Assembly: GCF_003112535.1 (NCBI RefSeq)
Contig: NZ_BEWA01000004.1
Coordinates: forward strand, 248,001-312,000
Reading direction: 5' to 3'
DNA length: 64,000 nucleotides
Source: Streptomyces rishiriensis
GTDB taxonomy: Bacteria > Actinomycetota > Actinomycetes > Streptomycetales > Streptomycetaceae
Shown: positions 54,124 to 62,366 of the stretch, one piece after another
Position numbering within the stretch: position 1 is the first letter of the stretch
Layout of the letters: every line of letters starts with the position of its first letter
Translations under genes and position numbers: made by a program
Notes under the pieces: generated by a model
The model's database searches: none
What the model saw: only the letters and a program-made list of their open reading frames with translations
What the model was told of the DNA's origin: nothing

Positions 54124-55257
54124 GTGAAGCTTCAGCGCATGAACCGGCGGGCTCTCTCCCTCGGTGCTCTCGCCGTCTCCGGCGCCCTGGCCCTCACGGC
54201 GTGCGGCTCCGACGACACCGGCTCCGGCAAGACCGGCGGAAACAGCTCCTCCGCCACCGCCGCCGCCGGCTCCATCAAGTGCGACGACGCCAAGGGCCAG
54301 CTCCTCGCCGACGGCTCCTCCGCGCAGAAGAACGCGATCGACGCGTGGGTGAAGAACTTCACCCAGTCCTGCTCCGGCGTCCAGGTCAACTACAAGGGCT
54401 CCGGCTCCGGCGCGGGCGTCACCGCGTTCACGCAGGGCCAGGTCGCCTTCGCCGGCTCGGACTCCGCACTGAAGCCCGAGGCCGTCGCCGCCTCCAAGTC
54501 GGTCTGCAAGGGCGGCCAGGGCATCGACCTGCCGATGGTGGCCGGCCCGATCGCCGTCGCCTACAACGTCTCCGGCGTGGACAACCTGGTGCTCGACGCC
54601 TCCACGATCGCCAAGATCTTCGACGGCAAGATCACCAAGTGGAACGACCCGGCGATCGCCAAGCTCAACGCGGGCGCGAAGCTTCCCGACCTGAAGATCC
54701 AGCCGTACCACCGCTCCGACGAGTCCGGCACGACGGACAACTTCACCAAGTACCTGATCGCCGCCGCCCCGAGCGACTGGAAGTACTCCGGCGGCAAGGC
54801 CTGGCAGGCCAAGGGCGGCCAGGCCGCGGCCGGCTCCTCCGGTGTCGCCCAGGGCGTGAAGCAGACCAACGGCGCGATCGGCTACATGGAGCTGTCCTAC
54901 GCCAAGGACGGTCTGGGCACCGTCTCGGTCAACACGGGCGCCTCGGCCCCGGTCAAGCCCTCCTCCGACGGCGCCACCAAGGCCGTCGCCGCCGCGAAGG
55001 TGGTCGGCACCGGCAGCGACCTGTCGCTGAAGCTGGACTACAACACCAAGGCCGACGGTGCCTACCCGCTCACCCTGGTCACGTACGAGATCGCCTGCGA
55101 CAAGGGCAACAAGGCCGACACCCTGCCCGCCACCAAGGCGTTCCTGCGCTACATCGCCAGCACGGAGGGCCAGGGCATCCTCTCGGGCATCGACTACGCG
55201 CCGATCCCCGACGCCATCATCTCCAAGGTCCGCACCACCATCGAGGGCCTGAGCTGA
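54124..55257 (+). CDS. pstS: PstS, phosphate-binding lipoprotein
   Basis: A 377-aa lipoprotein that captures phosphate outside the membrane. Lipobox ALTAC with Cys27, then a Gly/Ser linker and a bilobal binding protein with the phosphate loop motifs GSSAQKNAIDAW, YKGSGSGAGVTAFTQGQVAFAGSDSAL and RSDESGTTDNFTKYL. GTG start at 54124 retains MKLQR before the arginines; ATG 54139 is an alternative. First gene of pstSCAB, behind the PHO box. Confidence 0.96.
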   Translation: MKLQRMNRRALSLGALAVSGALALTACGSDDTGSGKTGGNSSSATAAAGSIKCDDAKGQLLADGSSAQKNAIDAWVKNFTQSCSGVQVNYKGSGSGAGVTAFTQGQVAFAGSDSALKPEAVAASKSVCKGGQGIDLPMVAGPIAVAYNVSGVDNLVLDASTIAKIFDGKITKWNDPAIAKLNAGAKLPDLKIQPYHRSDESGTTDNFTKYLIAAAPSDWKYSGGKAWQAKGGQAAAGSSGVAQGVKQTNGAIGYMELSYAKDGLGTVSVNTGASAPVKPSSDGATKAVAAAKVVGTGSDLSLKLDYNTKADGAYPLTLVTYEIACDKGNKADTLPATKAFLRYIASTEGQGILSGIDYAPIPDAIISKVRTTIEGLS

Positions 55258-55393
55258 TCTGAAAGGTGCGGTCCGGCCGGGGTGACCCGCCCGGACCGCA
55301 CCCGTCCGGTGCACCGCCGCCAGGGGCCACCCGCCATCCGGCCCCACCCGAGCCGCCCACACCCGCCGGCGGCTCCGCAGACCGGAGATCCCC

Positions 55394-56410
55394 ATGGACA
55401 TATCGACGCATAAGACAGACACGGACGACACCCCACCCCCCACGCCCCCGGCCCCGACGGCCGAGCAGAAGCGCGCGGCCCGCGGCGCCACCCGGCCCGG
55501 CGACCGGATCTTCCTCGGTCTCTCCCGCGGCTCGGGCATCTTCCTGCTGGTGATCATGGCCGCGATCGCGGTCTTCCTCACCTACCGGGCCTACCTGGCC
55601 ATCAGCAAGGACCACGCGAACTTCCTCACCGCCTTCGAGTGGAACACCAGCCTCGTCCCGCCCGAGTTCGGCATCGCGGTGCTGGCCTTCGGCACGGTGG
55701 TCTCGTCGATCATCGCCATGGTCATCGCGGTCCCGATCGCCGTGTCGATCGCCCTGTTCATCACGCACTACGCCCCGCGCCGGATGAGCAGCCCCGTCTC
55801 GTACGTGATCGACCTGCTCGCCGCCGTGCCGTCCATCGTGTACGGCCTCTGGGGCGCCCTGGTGCTCGTACCGCACATGGACGGCCTGTTCAGCTGGCTG
55901 AACGACTACCTGGGCTGGACCGGCGTCTTCTCCTGGGACCAGGGCGCCCCGCGCTCGATGCTGACGGTGGGCATCCTGCTGGCCGTGATGATCCTGCCGG
56001 TCATCACCAACGTCAGCCGCGAGGTCTTCCGCCAGGTCCCGCAGATGCACGAGGAGGCGGCCCTGGCGCTGGGCGCCACCCGCTGGGAGGTCATCCGCAT
56101 GTCGGTGCTCCCCTTCGGCCGTTCCGGAGTCATCTCGGCCTCCATGCTGGGACTCGGCCGCGCCCTCGGCGAGACGATGGCCGTGGCCACCGTCCTCTCC
56201 CCGGACTTCGACATCCACGCCAGCCTCCTCAACCCCGGCGGCGGCACCTTCGCGCAGAACATCGCCAGCAAGTTCAACGAGGCGACGGAGTTCGGCCGTG
56301 ACGCGCTCATCGCCTCCGGTCTGGTCCTGTTCGTCATCACCCTGCTGGTCAACGGCGCGGCGCGCATGATCATCGCCCGCCGCAAGGAGTACTCGGGGGC
56401 CAACGCATGA
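55394..56410 (+). CDS. pstC: PstC, phosphate ABC transporter permease
   Basis: A 338-aa inner-membrane permease with six helices and the permease EAA-type loop EVFRQVPQMHEEAALALGATRWEVIR. The N terminus is Pro/Thr-rich and cytoplasmic (DTDDTPPPTPPAPTAEQ). It follows pstS by 136 bp and overlaps pstA by four bases. Together with PstA it forms the membrane channel of the Pst system. Confidence 0.95.
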   Translation: MDISTHKTDTDDTPPPTPPAPTAEQKRAARGATRPGDRIFLGLSRGSGIFLLVIMAAIAVFLTYRAYLAISKDHANFLTAFEWNTSLVPPEFGIAVLAFGTVVSSIIAMVIAVPIAVSIALFITHYAPRRMSSPVSYVIDLLAAVPSIVYGLWGALVLVPHMDGLFSWLNDYLGWTGVFSWDQGAPRSMLTVGILLAVMILPVITNVSREVFRQVPQMHEEAALALGATRWEVIRMSVLPFGRSGVISASMLGLGRALGETMAVATVLSPDFDIHASLLNPGGGTFAQNIASKFNEATEFGRDALIASGLVLFVITLLVNGAARMIIARRKEYSGANA

Positions 56411-57471
56411 GCCACGCAAGCGCAGTAGCCGACAAGACCCCCAGCACGCTCCGCGGCGCCAGCCTGCCGACCTGGTCCCCCTGGGCCATCGCGGCCGGCT
56501 CGCTCGCGCTCGCCGTCGTCATCGGCCTCGCCGGCGGCCTGGACAGCAAGATCCAGTGGGGCCTGATCGCCGGCATCCTGTTCGTCCTCGGCACCTACGG
56601 CATCGCCGCGAAGGTGGAGGGCCGCCGCCAGGCCAAGGACAGGATCGCGACGAGCCTGGTCTGGTTGGCGTTCCTGCTGGCGGTGGTCCCGCTGGTCTCC
56701 CTCCTCTGGACGACGATCGCGCGGGGCGTGAAGGTCCTCGACTTCTACTTCCTCACCCACTCGATGGGCGTGGTGGCGGACAGCGAGCCTGGCGGCGGCA
56801 TCTACCACGCGATCCTCGGCAGCCTGGAGCAGGTCGGGCTCGCCACCGCGATCGGCGCCCCGATCGGCATCCTGACGGCGATCTACCTGGTGGAGTACGG
56901 CCGCGGCAACCTGGCCAAGGCGGTCACGTTCTTCGTGGACGTGATGACCGGCATCCCCTCCATCGTGGCCGGCCTGTTCATCCTGAGCCTGATGCTGATG
57001 CTGGACATGCAGCCGTTCGGCTTCGCCGGCTCGCTGGCGCTGGCGATCCTGATGATGCCGGTCGTCGTACGCTCGACCGAGGAGATGCTGAAGCTCGTCC
57101 CGAACGAGCTGCGCGAGGCGTCGCTCGCCCTGGGCGTCCCCAAGTGGCGCACGATCCTCAAGGTGGTCGTCCCGACGTCGATCGGAGGCATCATCACGGG
57201 TGTGATGCTGGCGATCGCCCGCATCGCCGGCGAGACGGCTCCGGTCCTGCTTCTGGTCTTCGGCAATCCGTTCATCAACGCGAACCCCTTCGAGGGCGCG
57301 CAGGCGTCGCTGCCGCTGTACATCTACCAGCAGTACTCGCAGAGCGCGGGCTCGACGGCGGCCTACGACCGCGCCTGGGCCGCGTCGCTCACGCTGATCG
57401 CCTTCGTGATGATCCTGAACCTGGTGGCTCGCGGCATCGCCCGCTGGAAGGCCCCGAAGACCGGTCGCTGA
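56407..57471 (+). CDS. pstA: PstA, phosphate ABC transporter permease
   Basis: A 354-aa permease with two additional N-terminal helices (AIAAGSLALAVVIGLAGGLD, WGLIAGILFVLGTYGIAA) before the standard PstA core, and the EAA loop KLVPNELREASLALGVPKWRTIL. ATG overlaps the pstC stop. Ends 48 bp before pstB. Confidence 0.95.
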   Translation: MSHASAVADKTPSTLRGASLPTWSPWAIAAGSLALAVVIGLAGGLDSKIQWGLIAGILFVLGTYGIAAKVEGRRQAKDRIATSLVWLAFLLAVVPLVSLLWTTIARGVKVLDFYFLTHSMGVVADSEPGGGIYHAILGSLEQVGLATAIGAPIGILTAIYLVEYGRGNLAKAVTFFVDVMTGIPSIVAGLFILSLMLMLDMQPFGFAGSLALAILMMPVVVRSTEEMLKLVPNELREASLALGVPKWRTILKVVVPTSIGGIITGVMLAIARIAGETAPVLLLVFGNPFINANPFEGAQASLPLYIYQQYSQSAGSTAAYDRAWAASLTLIAFVMILNLVARGIARWKAPKTGR

Positions 57472-57519
57472 AGCGGCCACAGCGACTGATCTATACGACC
57501 GGGAAGTGAAGTAGAAGAC

Positions 57520-58296
57520 ATGGCCAAGCGAATCGACGTAAGCGGACTGACCGCCTACTACGGATCCCACAAGGCGATCGAAGACATCTCGATGACGGTC
57601 GAGCCGCGCTCGGTGACGGCGTTCATCGGCCCCTCCGGCTGCGGCAAGTCCACGTTCCTGCGCACGCTGAACCGTATGCACGAGGTGACCTCCGGCGGCC
57701 GCGTCGAGGGCAAGGTGCTCCTGGACGACGAGGACCTCTACGGCGCGGGCGTGGACCCGGTGTCCGTCCGCCGCGAGGTCGGCATGGTCTTCCAGCGCCC
57801 GAACCCCTTCCCCACGATGTCGATCTTCGACAACGTGGCGGCGGGCCTGCGCCTGAACGGCAACTACAAGAAGTCGCAGCTCGCGGACGTGGTGGAGAAG
57901 TCCCTCAAGGGCGCGAACCTCTGGAACGAGGTCAAGGACCGCCTGAACAAGCCCGGATCGGGCCTGTCGGGCGGCCAGCAGCAGCGTCTGTGCATCGCGC
58001 GGGCGATCGCGGTGGAGCCGAAGGTCCTGCTGATGGACGAGCCCTGCTCGGCCCTCGACCCGATCTCCACCCTCGCCATCGAGGACCTGATCGGCGAGCT
58101 GAAGGAACGCTTCACGATCGTCATCGTGACGCACAACATGCAGCAGGCGGCCCGCGTCTCGGACCGCACGGCGTTCTTCAACCTGGCCGCCGTCGGCCAG
58201 CCCGGCCGCCTGATCGAGCTCGACGACACGGAACGCATCTTCTCCAACCCGTCGGTCCAGGCCACGGAGGACTACATCTCAGGCCGCTTCGGCTGA
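57520..58296 (+). CDS. pstB: PstB, phosphate ABC transporter ATPase
   Basis: A 258-aa ATPase: Walker [12 protein letters not shown], signature [16 protein letters not shown], Walker [15 protein letters not shown] and switch His (IVTHNMQQA). Length and [20 protein letters not shown] are typical of PstB. No phoU follows in the operon; a PhoU-like gene is paired with pit instead. Confidence 0.96.
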   Translation: MAKRIDVSGLTAYYGSHKAIEDISMTVEPRSVTAFIGPSGCGKSTFLRTLNRMHEVTSGGRVEGKVLLDDEDLYGAGVDPVSVRREVGMVFQRPNPFPTMSIFDNVAAGLRLNGNYKKSQLADVVEKSLKGANLWNEVKDRLNKPGSGLSGGQQQRLCIARAIAVEPKVLLMDEPCSALDPISTLAIEDLIGELKERFTIVIVTHNMQQAARVSDRTAFFNLAAVGQPGRLIELDDTERIFSNPSVQATEDYISGRFG

Positions 58297-58305
58297 CCCG
58301 AAACC

Positions 58306-58378
58306 CCTCGCGGTGCTGCATGGCGGTGCCACCGCGAGGCCGCAAGAGCCCGCCCCCTGACTCCCGGGGGGCGGGCTC
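58306..58378. terminator. Two successive hairpins between pstB and pit
   Basis: A 10-bp perfect stem CCTCGCGGTG / CACCGCGAGG (58306-58339) and a second stem GAGCCCGCCCCC / GGGGGCGGGCTC (58346-58378). They lie between genes that end towards each other, so they should act as a bidirectional terminator. Confidence 0.85.
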
Positions 58379-58425
58379 GCAGCGTCCGAGGACGGAAACC
58401 GTGGGGTGGGCGGGCGAGAGCGGTC

Positions 58426-59424
58426 CTACAGGAACGCCAGGTCCACGACCCAGAACGCGCAGGCCGCCACCACTCCAGCCGCCGGCATGGTGATGAACCA
58501 CCCGAGAACGATGTTCTTGGCGACCCCCCACCGCACGGCGTTGATCCGCTTGGTCGCCCCGACGCCCATGATCGCCGAGGTGATCACATGCGTCGTCGAG
58601 ATGGGCGCCTTGAACAGGAACGCCGTCGTGAACATGATCGACGCCCCCGTCGTCTCCGCGGCGAACCCCTGCGGCGGATCGAGCTCGATGATCTTCCGCC
58701 CGAGCGTCCGCATGATGCGCCATCCGCCCGCGTACGTCCCCAGCGACAGCATCACCGCGCAAGCGATCTTCACCCACACCGGGATCGGATCGTCCGCCCC
58801 CTGCACATCGCCGATGACCAGCGCCATCACCACGATGCCCATCGTCTTCTGGGCATCCTGCAGGCCGTGCCCCAGCGCCATTCCCGCGGCGGAGACGGTC
58901 TGGGCTATCCGGAATCCCCGCTTCGCCTTGTGCGGGTTGGATCGCCGGAACAGCCACAGGATGGCCGTCATCACCAGATAGCCGACGATGAGTCCCACCA
59001 CCGGCGAGAGGAACATCGGGATGACGACCTTGTCCAGCACGCCGGACCAGATCACGTTGGTGCCGCCCGCGAGCGCGGCCCCCACCATCCCGCCGAACAA
59101 CGCGTGCGACGACGACGAAGGCAGCCCGAAGTACCAGGTGACGAGGTTCCAGACGATCGCCCCGATCAACGCGGCGAACAGGATCCCCATCCCCTTGGAC
59201 CCCTCGGGCGTCTCGATCAGCCCCTTGCTGACCGTGTGCGCGACGCCGCTCCCGAGGAACGCGCCGGCGAGGTTCATCACCGCGGCCATCGCCAGCGCCG
59301 CTCGCGGCGTCAGCGCCCGGGTGGAGACGGACGTGGCGATGGCGTTCGCCGAGTCGTGGAAGCCGTTGGTGTAGGTGAATCCGAGCGCGACGCCGATGGT
59401 CACGACCAGAGCAAAGGTGTCCAT
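58426..59424 (-). CDS. pit: Pit, low-affinity inorganic phosphate transporter
   Basis: A 332-aa membrane permease of the PiT family with about eight helices. The duplicated PiT signature is clear: GFTYTNGFHDSANAIATSVSTRA near the N terminus and AETTGASIMFTTAFLFKAPISTTHVITSAIMG in the second half, plus GLPSSSSHALFGG. It imports metal-phosphate driven by protons. Encoded 7 bp after the PhoU-like gene, so co-transcribed. Confidence 0.94.
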   Translation of the reverse strand: MDTFALVVTIGVALGFTYTNGFHDSANAIATSVSTRALTPRAALAMAAVMNLAGAFLGSGVAHTVSKGLIETPEGSKGMGILFAALIGAIVWNLVTWYFGLPSSSSHALFGGMVGAALAGGTNVIWSGVLDKVVIPMFLSPVVGLIVGYLVMTAILWLFRRSNPHKAKRGFRIAQTVSAAGMALGHGLQDAQKTMGIVVMALVIGDVQGADDPIPVWVKIACAVMLSLGTYAGGWRIMRTLGRKIIELDPPQGFAAETTGASIMFTTAFLFKAPISTTHVITSAIMGVGATKRINAVRWGVAKNIVLGWFITMPAAGVVAACAFWVVDLAFL

Positions 59425-59431
59425 GAAAGGT

Positions 59432-60052
59432 TCAGGACTCCTTGACCGCGATGGTCTCCACCGTGTTGGCCACATGCTCGAAGGCGTCGGCGGCCTCCTC
59501 CAGCACATCCACGATCTGCTTCAGCTTGAGCACCTCGATGGCCTCGTACTTGCCGTTGAAGAGATGCGCGAGCAGCTTGCGGTGGATCTGGTCGGCCTGG
59601 TTCTCCAGCCGGTTGACCTCGATCCAGTACTCGGTGAGGTTCTGCATGGTGCGCAGGTTCGGCATGGCCTCGGCCGTGAGCTCCGCCGCCCGTGCCAGCA
59701 CCTCGATCTGCTGTTCGACGCCCTTGGGCAGTTCCTCCACGTTGTAGAGGACGACCAGGTCGACGGCCTCCTCCATGAAGTCCATGATGTCGTCGAGGGA
59801 GGACGCGAGGTTGTAGATGTCCTCGCGGTCGAAGGGCGTGATGAACGAGGAGTTCAGCTGGTGGAAGATCGCGTGCGTGGCGTCGTCACCTGCGTGTTCC
59901 GCGGCCCGCATACGCTCTGCGATCTCGGCCCGGGCGGAGGTGTCCGCCCCGAGGAGTTCCATCAGGAGTTTCGAGCCCGTGACGATGTTGTCCGCGGACG
60001 CGGCGAACATGTCGTAGAAGCTCGTCTCCCTGGGGGTCAGACGAAAGCGCAC
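59432..60052 (-). CDS. PhoU-like protein (DUF47), partner of Pit
   Basis: A 206-aa all-helical cytoplasmic protein: MRFRLTPRETSFYDMFAASA, FDREDIYNLASSLDDIMDFMEEAVDLV, and a C-terminal helix EAADAFEHVANTVETIAVKES. DUF47 proteins are PhoU relatives that bind metals and usually accompany PiT transporters, presumably tuning uptake. GTG start at 60052 has TTGAGGA upstream. First gene of the pair. Confidence 0.92.
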   Translation of the reverse strand: MRFRLTPRETSFYDMFAASADNIVTGSKLLMELLGADTSARAEIAERMRAAEHAGDDATHAIFHQLNSSFITPFDREDIYNLASSLDDIMDFMEEAVDLVVLYNVEELPKGVEQQIEVLARAAELTAEAMPNLRTMQNLTEYWIEVNRLENQADQIHRKLLAHLFNGKYEAIEVLKLKQIVDVLEEAADAFEHVANTVETIAVKES

Positions 60053-60214
60053 GTGGGGTCCTCAAGATGCATCGGTTTCGGTCAGGCTGATGCTAGGCGC
60101 ATCATCCGGCCACGGCTAATGGGCCGTCCACCAGTGTCGCCCATCGCGCACGGAGACCGGCAGGGGGGCGACCGGCGGAGTCCGGTCCGGGGCCGTCCGC
60201 CCGCAGAAGTTCGG

Positions 60215-60239
60215 TAGGATATACCCAGTAGGGGTATAT
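60215..60239 (+). promoter_or_regulatory. CsoR operator and promoter
   Basis: A perfect inverted repeat ATATACCC-(5 nt)-GGGTATAT (60219-60239) overlaps a -10-like TAGGAT (60215-60220), immediately upstream of csoR. TACCC/GGGTA palindromes are the known operator type of CsoR proteins, so autorepression relieved by Cu(I) is likely. Confidence 0.82.
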
Positions 60240-60267
60240 GTCGGGAGCTGGAGCGCTGGAGGACACG

Positions 60268-60654
60268 ATGACGACCACCGAGGCCGGCACGGAAGCCCCC
60301 TCCGCCCCGGAGGCGGGTCACACCCCCGAACCCACCACCGTGGCCGAAACCGATCGGCCCGCCGCCGCGACGGTCCACGGCTACCACGAGCAGAAGGCCG
60401 AACACCTCAAGCGCCTGCGCCGCATCGAGGGCCAGATCCGCGGCCTGCAGCGCATGGTGGACGAGGACACCTACTGCATCGACATACTCACCCAGGTGTC
60501 GGCTTCCACCAAGGCGCTGCAGTCGTTCGCCCTGCAACTCCTGGAGGAGCACCTGCGCCACTGCGTCGCCGACGCGGCGCTCAGGGGCGGCGACGAGATC
60601 GACGCGAAGGTGGAAGAGGCGACGAAGGCGATCGCCCGCCTACTGCGCACCTGA
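60268..60654 (+). CDS. csoR: CsoR, copper-sensing repressor
   Basis: A 128-aa repressor. After a 40-residue disordered Pro/Thr/Glu-rich extension comes the CsoR helical domain with the Cu(I) ligands Cys70, His95 and Cys99 (DEDTYCIDIL and LLEEHLRHCV), spaced 25 and 4 exactly as in M. tuberculosis CsoR. ATG at 60268 has GGAGGACACG; the ATG at 60238 lies inside the operator and is unlikely. No copper ATPase or chaperone gene is adjacent, so its targets are elsewhere. Confidence 0.92.
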   Translation: MTTTEAGTEAPSAPEAGHTPEPTTVAETDRPAAATVHGYHEQKAEHLKRLRRIEGQIRGLQRMVDEDTYCIDILTQVSASTKALQSFALQLLEEHLRHCVADAALRGGDEIDAKVEEATKAIARLLRT

Positions 60655-60828
60655 GCCGCCGGACCCGTCCGGTTCCTCGCCCACCCGCAGCACCAGGTCG
60701 ATGCTCTCCATGCTGAGCCGTTCCCCGCCGGCCGCCGAGGCCGCGATGATCAGCTCCCCGCACAACTCGATCTCGGCGAGGGCCACGTGGTCCTGAACTG
60801 CCGTACCGCCGCCCGGAGCCACGCGCAT
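60640..60828 (-). CDS. 62-aa hypothetical protein
   Basis: A small ORF convergent with, and overlapping by 15 bp, the end of csoR. Product MRVAPGGGTAVQDHVALAE then LCGELIIAASAAGGERLSME and DLVLRVGEEPDG, with a Gly/Ser tail. GAGGTG precedes the ATG. The coding bias is good and it looks like a conserved small Streptomyces protein, but no function is known. Confidence 0.6.
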   Translation of the reverse strand: MRVAPGGGTAVQDHVALAEIELCGELIIAASAAGGERLSMESIDLVLRVGEEPDGSGGSGAQ

Positions 60829-61017
60829 CACCTCGTCCCTGCCGTCACCGGCTTCCTAGAGTAGGGAGCGCTGTACACCGCGCGCATGGCACGGACGGGC
60901 TAGTCCTTGTGTCCCCGTGGCCGAAACCATCGTCTCGAAGCCGGTCGAAGCCCCTCGAAGCAGGCCGAAACAGGTGGGAGCCGGTTGAAGCCGGTGGAAG
61001 CCGGCCCCGGAGCGCGT

Positions 61018-61953
61018 TCAGTCCTCCGCGATCCGGCCCGCGTAGATGTCGTCGGCCGCCGGCAGCCGCACCTCGACGGGCGCGCCGAAGTCGTACAGCA
61101 GCGTCGTCGAGGCGACCGCGACGGCCTGCCTCGGCCGCCCGCCCGGCCCGCCGTGCCCGCCCGACCCGCCGTGTCCGTCCTTCGGGTCGTTCGTGTCCTT
61201 CGCGGCCCGCTCGCCCCGCCCGTCGTCCGCGCCCCGCCCGTTCAGGAAGCTGAACCGGTGCCGGATCTTGCGGATGCGCCCCTCGTCGTCCAGATACACG
61301 TCGAACGGCACCCGGGCCGTGGCGAACCCCTTCGCGGCCGCCCGCAGCGAGTCCCGTCCGCCCGCCGACGCGTCCCGGGCGGCCACCGCCAGGTCGGCGG
61401 TCCCGCGATAGTGCCGTACCGCCGTCCCGGCCACCTCGGTCCTCCCCACGTACGTCGCCGTCCGGGTTCCCCGCAGCACCTCGGCGGCGGCGAACGGATC
61501 GGTGGCCCCGCCGGTCACCAGATTCCCGTCGGACAGCGTCGCCGTCTCCACCCGCACCCACTTGTCGGCCGGCACCCCCGCGCCCCGGTTCTTCATGAAC
61601 AGGGCCCCGGGCGCGAGGAGTTCGGTGATCGGCCGGTGCTCGCTGGCCCCGGACGGGTCCTGCGGCAGCAGCACCTTCAGCTCCCCGAGCTGTCGGCGGT
61701 AGTCGTACACCCCCTCGCCCCGGATGGTCACCCGGGTCCCGCCGGCGGCCATCTCCATCGACGTACGGGCCTTCGACGTGCCCGCCTCGACGAGCGCGTC
61801 GGCGGCCCGGTGCAGGATCTCCACGGGGTCGCCGGCCCGGCCGTCCTCGGCGGCGCGCCCCGTCGCGGAACAACCGGCGGCGCACACGCACACCCCGGCC
61901 ACGATCCCCGAAAGGACCGCGGCGCCCCTCTGCCTGCGCTGGCGCTCCGTCAT
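61018..61953 (-). CDS. Lipoprotein (LolA/LppX-like)
   Basis: A 311-aa lipoprotein with a basic start (MTERQRRQRG) and lipobox VCAAGC. The mature part has the beta-strand pattern of LolA/LprG-like lipid or peptide carriers (TSMEMAAGGTRVTIRGEGVYDY, GALFMKNRG, PFDVYLDDEGRIRKIRHRFSF). A Gly/His/Asp-rich insertion (DPKDGHGGSGGHGGPGGRP) interrupts it near the end. Ligand and partner are unknown. Confidence 0.82.
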   Translation of the reverse strand: MTERQRRQRGAAVLSGIVAGVCVCAAGCSATGRAAEDGRAGDPVEILHRAADALVEAGTSKARTSMEMAAGGTRVTIRGEGVYDYRRQLGELKVLLPQDPSGASEHRPITELLAPGALFMKNRGAGVPADKWVRVETATLSDGNLVTGGATDPFAAAEVLRGTRTATYVGRTEVAGTAVRHYRGTADLAVAARDASAGGRDSLRAAAKGFATARVPFDVYLDDEGRIRKIRHRFSFLNGRGADDGRGERAAKDTNDPKDGHGGSGGHGGPGGRPRQAVAVASTTLLYDFGAPVEVRLPAADDIYAGRIAED

Positions 61954-62097
61954 GGCCTGTCTACCCCCAGCCGGTAAGTCCGTCACGGGCCTGCTGCCGT
62001 ACCGGCTAACGACGGCCGAGTGCCCACCGTCACGCAGGGCCGGAAGGCTTGCGACCGCCATGCGGGTCCTTTGCCGAAAGTGGGTACCGTTGTTCAT

Positions 62098-62268
62098 GTG
62101 ACGCAGCAGGACGGCTCGGCCCCTTCCCACCCCACCGGGGAACACAGCACCACGACCGTCGAACAAGGCCGGTTCTGCCTGGCCAGCTGCACCTGCGGCT
62201 GGCGCGGCCCGGCCCGCCGGGCGAGAAGCCTGGCGAGATCGGACGCGGAGTCCCACCTCCGCGGCTGA
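62098..62268 (+). CDS. 56-aa cysteine-containing small protein
   Basis: A short protein with the core [28 protein letters not shown]. CxCGWRGP followed by Arg and His resembles a small Zn-binding motif common in Streptomyces hypothetical proteins. GTG start is leaderless: TACCGT lies seven bases upstream, with TTGCCGA further upstream as a -35. Function unknown. Confidence 0.68.
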   Translation: MTQQDGSAPSHPTGEHSTTTVEQGRFCLASCTCGWRGPARRARSLARSDAESHLRG

Positions 62269-62366
62269 CGTCACCGTTCCGTCACCGCTGGAGCCGTCAG
62301 GAACCTGTGGTTCCCTGACCCCGTCTCGCTCGGTACAGCGGACGGGCAGAGGGAAGGCGCAGGGAC

